Positions 63,939 through 64,000 of a DNA stretch of 64,000 nt are shown here, piece after piece (the first letter of the stretch is position 1; each line of letters starts with the position of its first letter). Under the pieces are notes generated by a model, which worked only from the letters and a program-made list of their open reading frames with translations, did not search any database and was not told the origin of the DNA. The stretch spans positions 238,574 through 302,573 of the forward strand of contig CAXBPC010000001.1 in assembly GCA_963977525.1 (NCBI GenBank). The letters run 5' to 3'. The position numbers were made by a program, and so were the translations under genes. Source of the DNA: Ancylomarina sp963977525. Its GTDB lineage: Bacteria; Bacteroidota; Bacteroidia; Bacteroidales; Marinifilaceae.

Positions 63939-64000
63939 AGCAGCTAATCGAGTAGGCTGCCGCTAGGCCATTAGCCTAGCGGAGAACCTCTCACACCACC
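63939..64000 (-). mobile_element. Probable 3' end of a group II intron entering from the right edge
   Basis: Read on the minus strand, the sequence from 64000 is GGTGGTGTGAGAGG, then an inverted repeat CCGCTAGGC / GCCTAGCGG, then CAGCCTACTCGATT. The GGTGGTGTGAGAGG word and the CTACTCGATT end are typical of the last domains of bacterial group II introns. Only about 60 bases are visible, so the reverse transcriptase and intron class are outside the window. Confidence 0.55.

Overview
The window reads as a chromosome segment of an AT-rich member of the Bacteroidota, probably a free-living, perhaps marine, Bacteroidales/Marinilabiliales-type organism. The lineage call is inference. It rests on a protein with a type IX secretion sorting domain, a TonB-dependent receptor with a carboxypeptidase-regulatory N-terminus, several LytS/LytTR two-component pairs, lipoproteins with Bacteroidota-type signals, and promoters of the TTTG / TAnnTTTG type. 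No rRNA, tRNA or CRISPR array was seen.

Layout. 1-3.4 kb: end of a surface-polysaccharide locus, with a sugar epimerase tail, a glycosyltransferase-like protein, a cytidylyltransferase fused to a HAD phosphatase, and a NeuB-family synthase that lacks the usual C-terminal domain. 3.6-16.9 kb: an M3 oligopeptidase lipoprotein, a five-gene RND efflux operon (adaptor, pump, DUF2141, TolC, beta-barrel protein), a divergent LytS/LytTR pair that may control it, and a YdbS/YdbT-like pair of PH-domain membrane proteins. 17-23.4 kb: chorismate synthase, a DUF1186/SEC-C protein, a lipid A-type acyltransferase, an NTF2-like secreted protein, and ackA-pta. 23.6-29.1 kb: a large FAD/Fe-S oxidoreductase, a HAD hydrolase, a decayed junction of a CoA-disulfide-reductase fragment with an IS1595-type transposase remnant, and a small cytochrome-like lipoprotein. 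29.5-39.7 kb: a giant T9SS-secreted BNR/sortilin-like protein and accessory genes (HxlR regulator, MRJP-like lipoprotein, VOC protein, GNAT, saccharopine-dehydrogenase-like enzyme, GtrA). 40-46.6 kb: OvoA (ovothiol synthesis), a TonB-dependent receptor, an MsrQ-like haem membrane protein, and a coiled-coil protein. 47.1-51.8 kb: modABC, then a 53-codon ORF ending in a polycysteine run, then cysE-cysK. 51.9-54.5 kb: a DUF2007 plus double universal-stress protein and rpsF-rpsR-rplI. 54.6-59.3 kb: a 34-residue-repeat secreted protein and a LytS / degenerate LytS / LytTR set. 59.4-64 kb: repeat elements, a small secreted protein, a C69 dipeptidase, a repeat-rich spacer, a HEAT-like protein, and what looks like the 3' end of a group II intron entering from the right edge.

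The two strongest unexplained signals are these. (1) The short ORF at 49791-49952, where 8 of the last 10 codons are cysteine, starts just downstream of a TAnnTTTG element and sits directly ahead of the two cysteine-synthesis genes; it looks like a cysteine-sensing leader peptide. (2) Two intergenic arrays, at about 18218-18485 and 37686-37890, have divergent units spaced almost exactly 41 bp apart, each unit carrying a short dyad, and both lie between convergent genes. They share period and architecture but not sequence.
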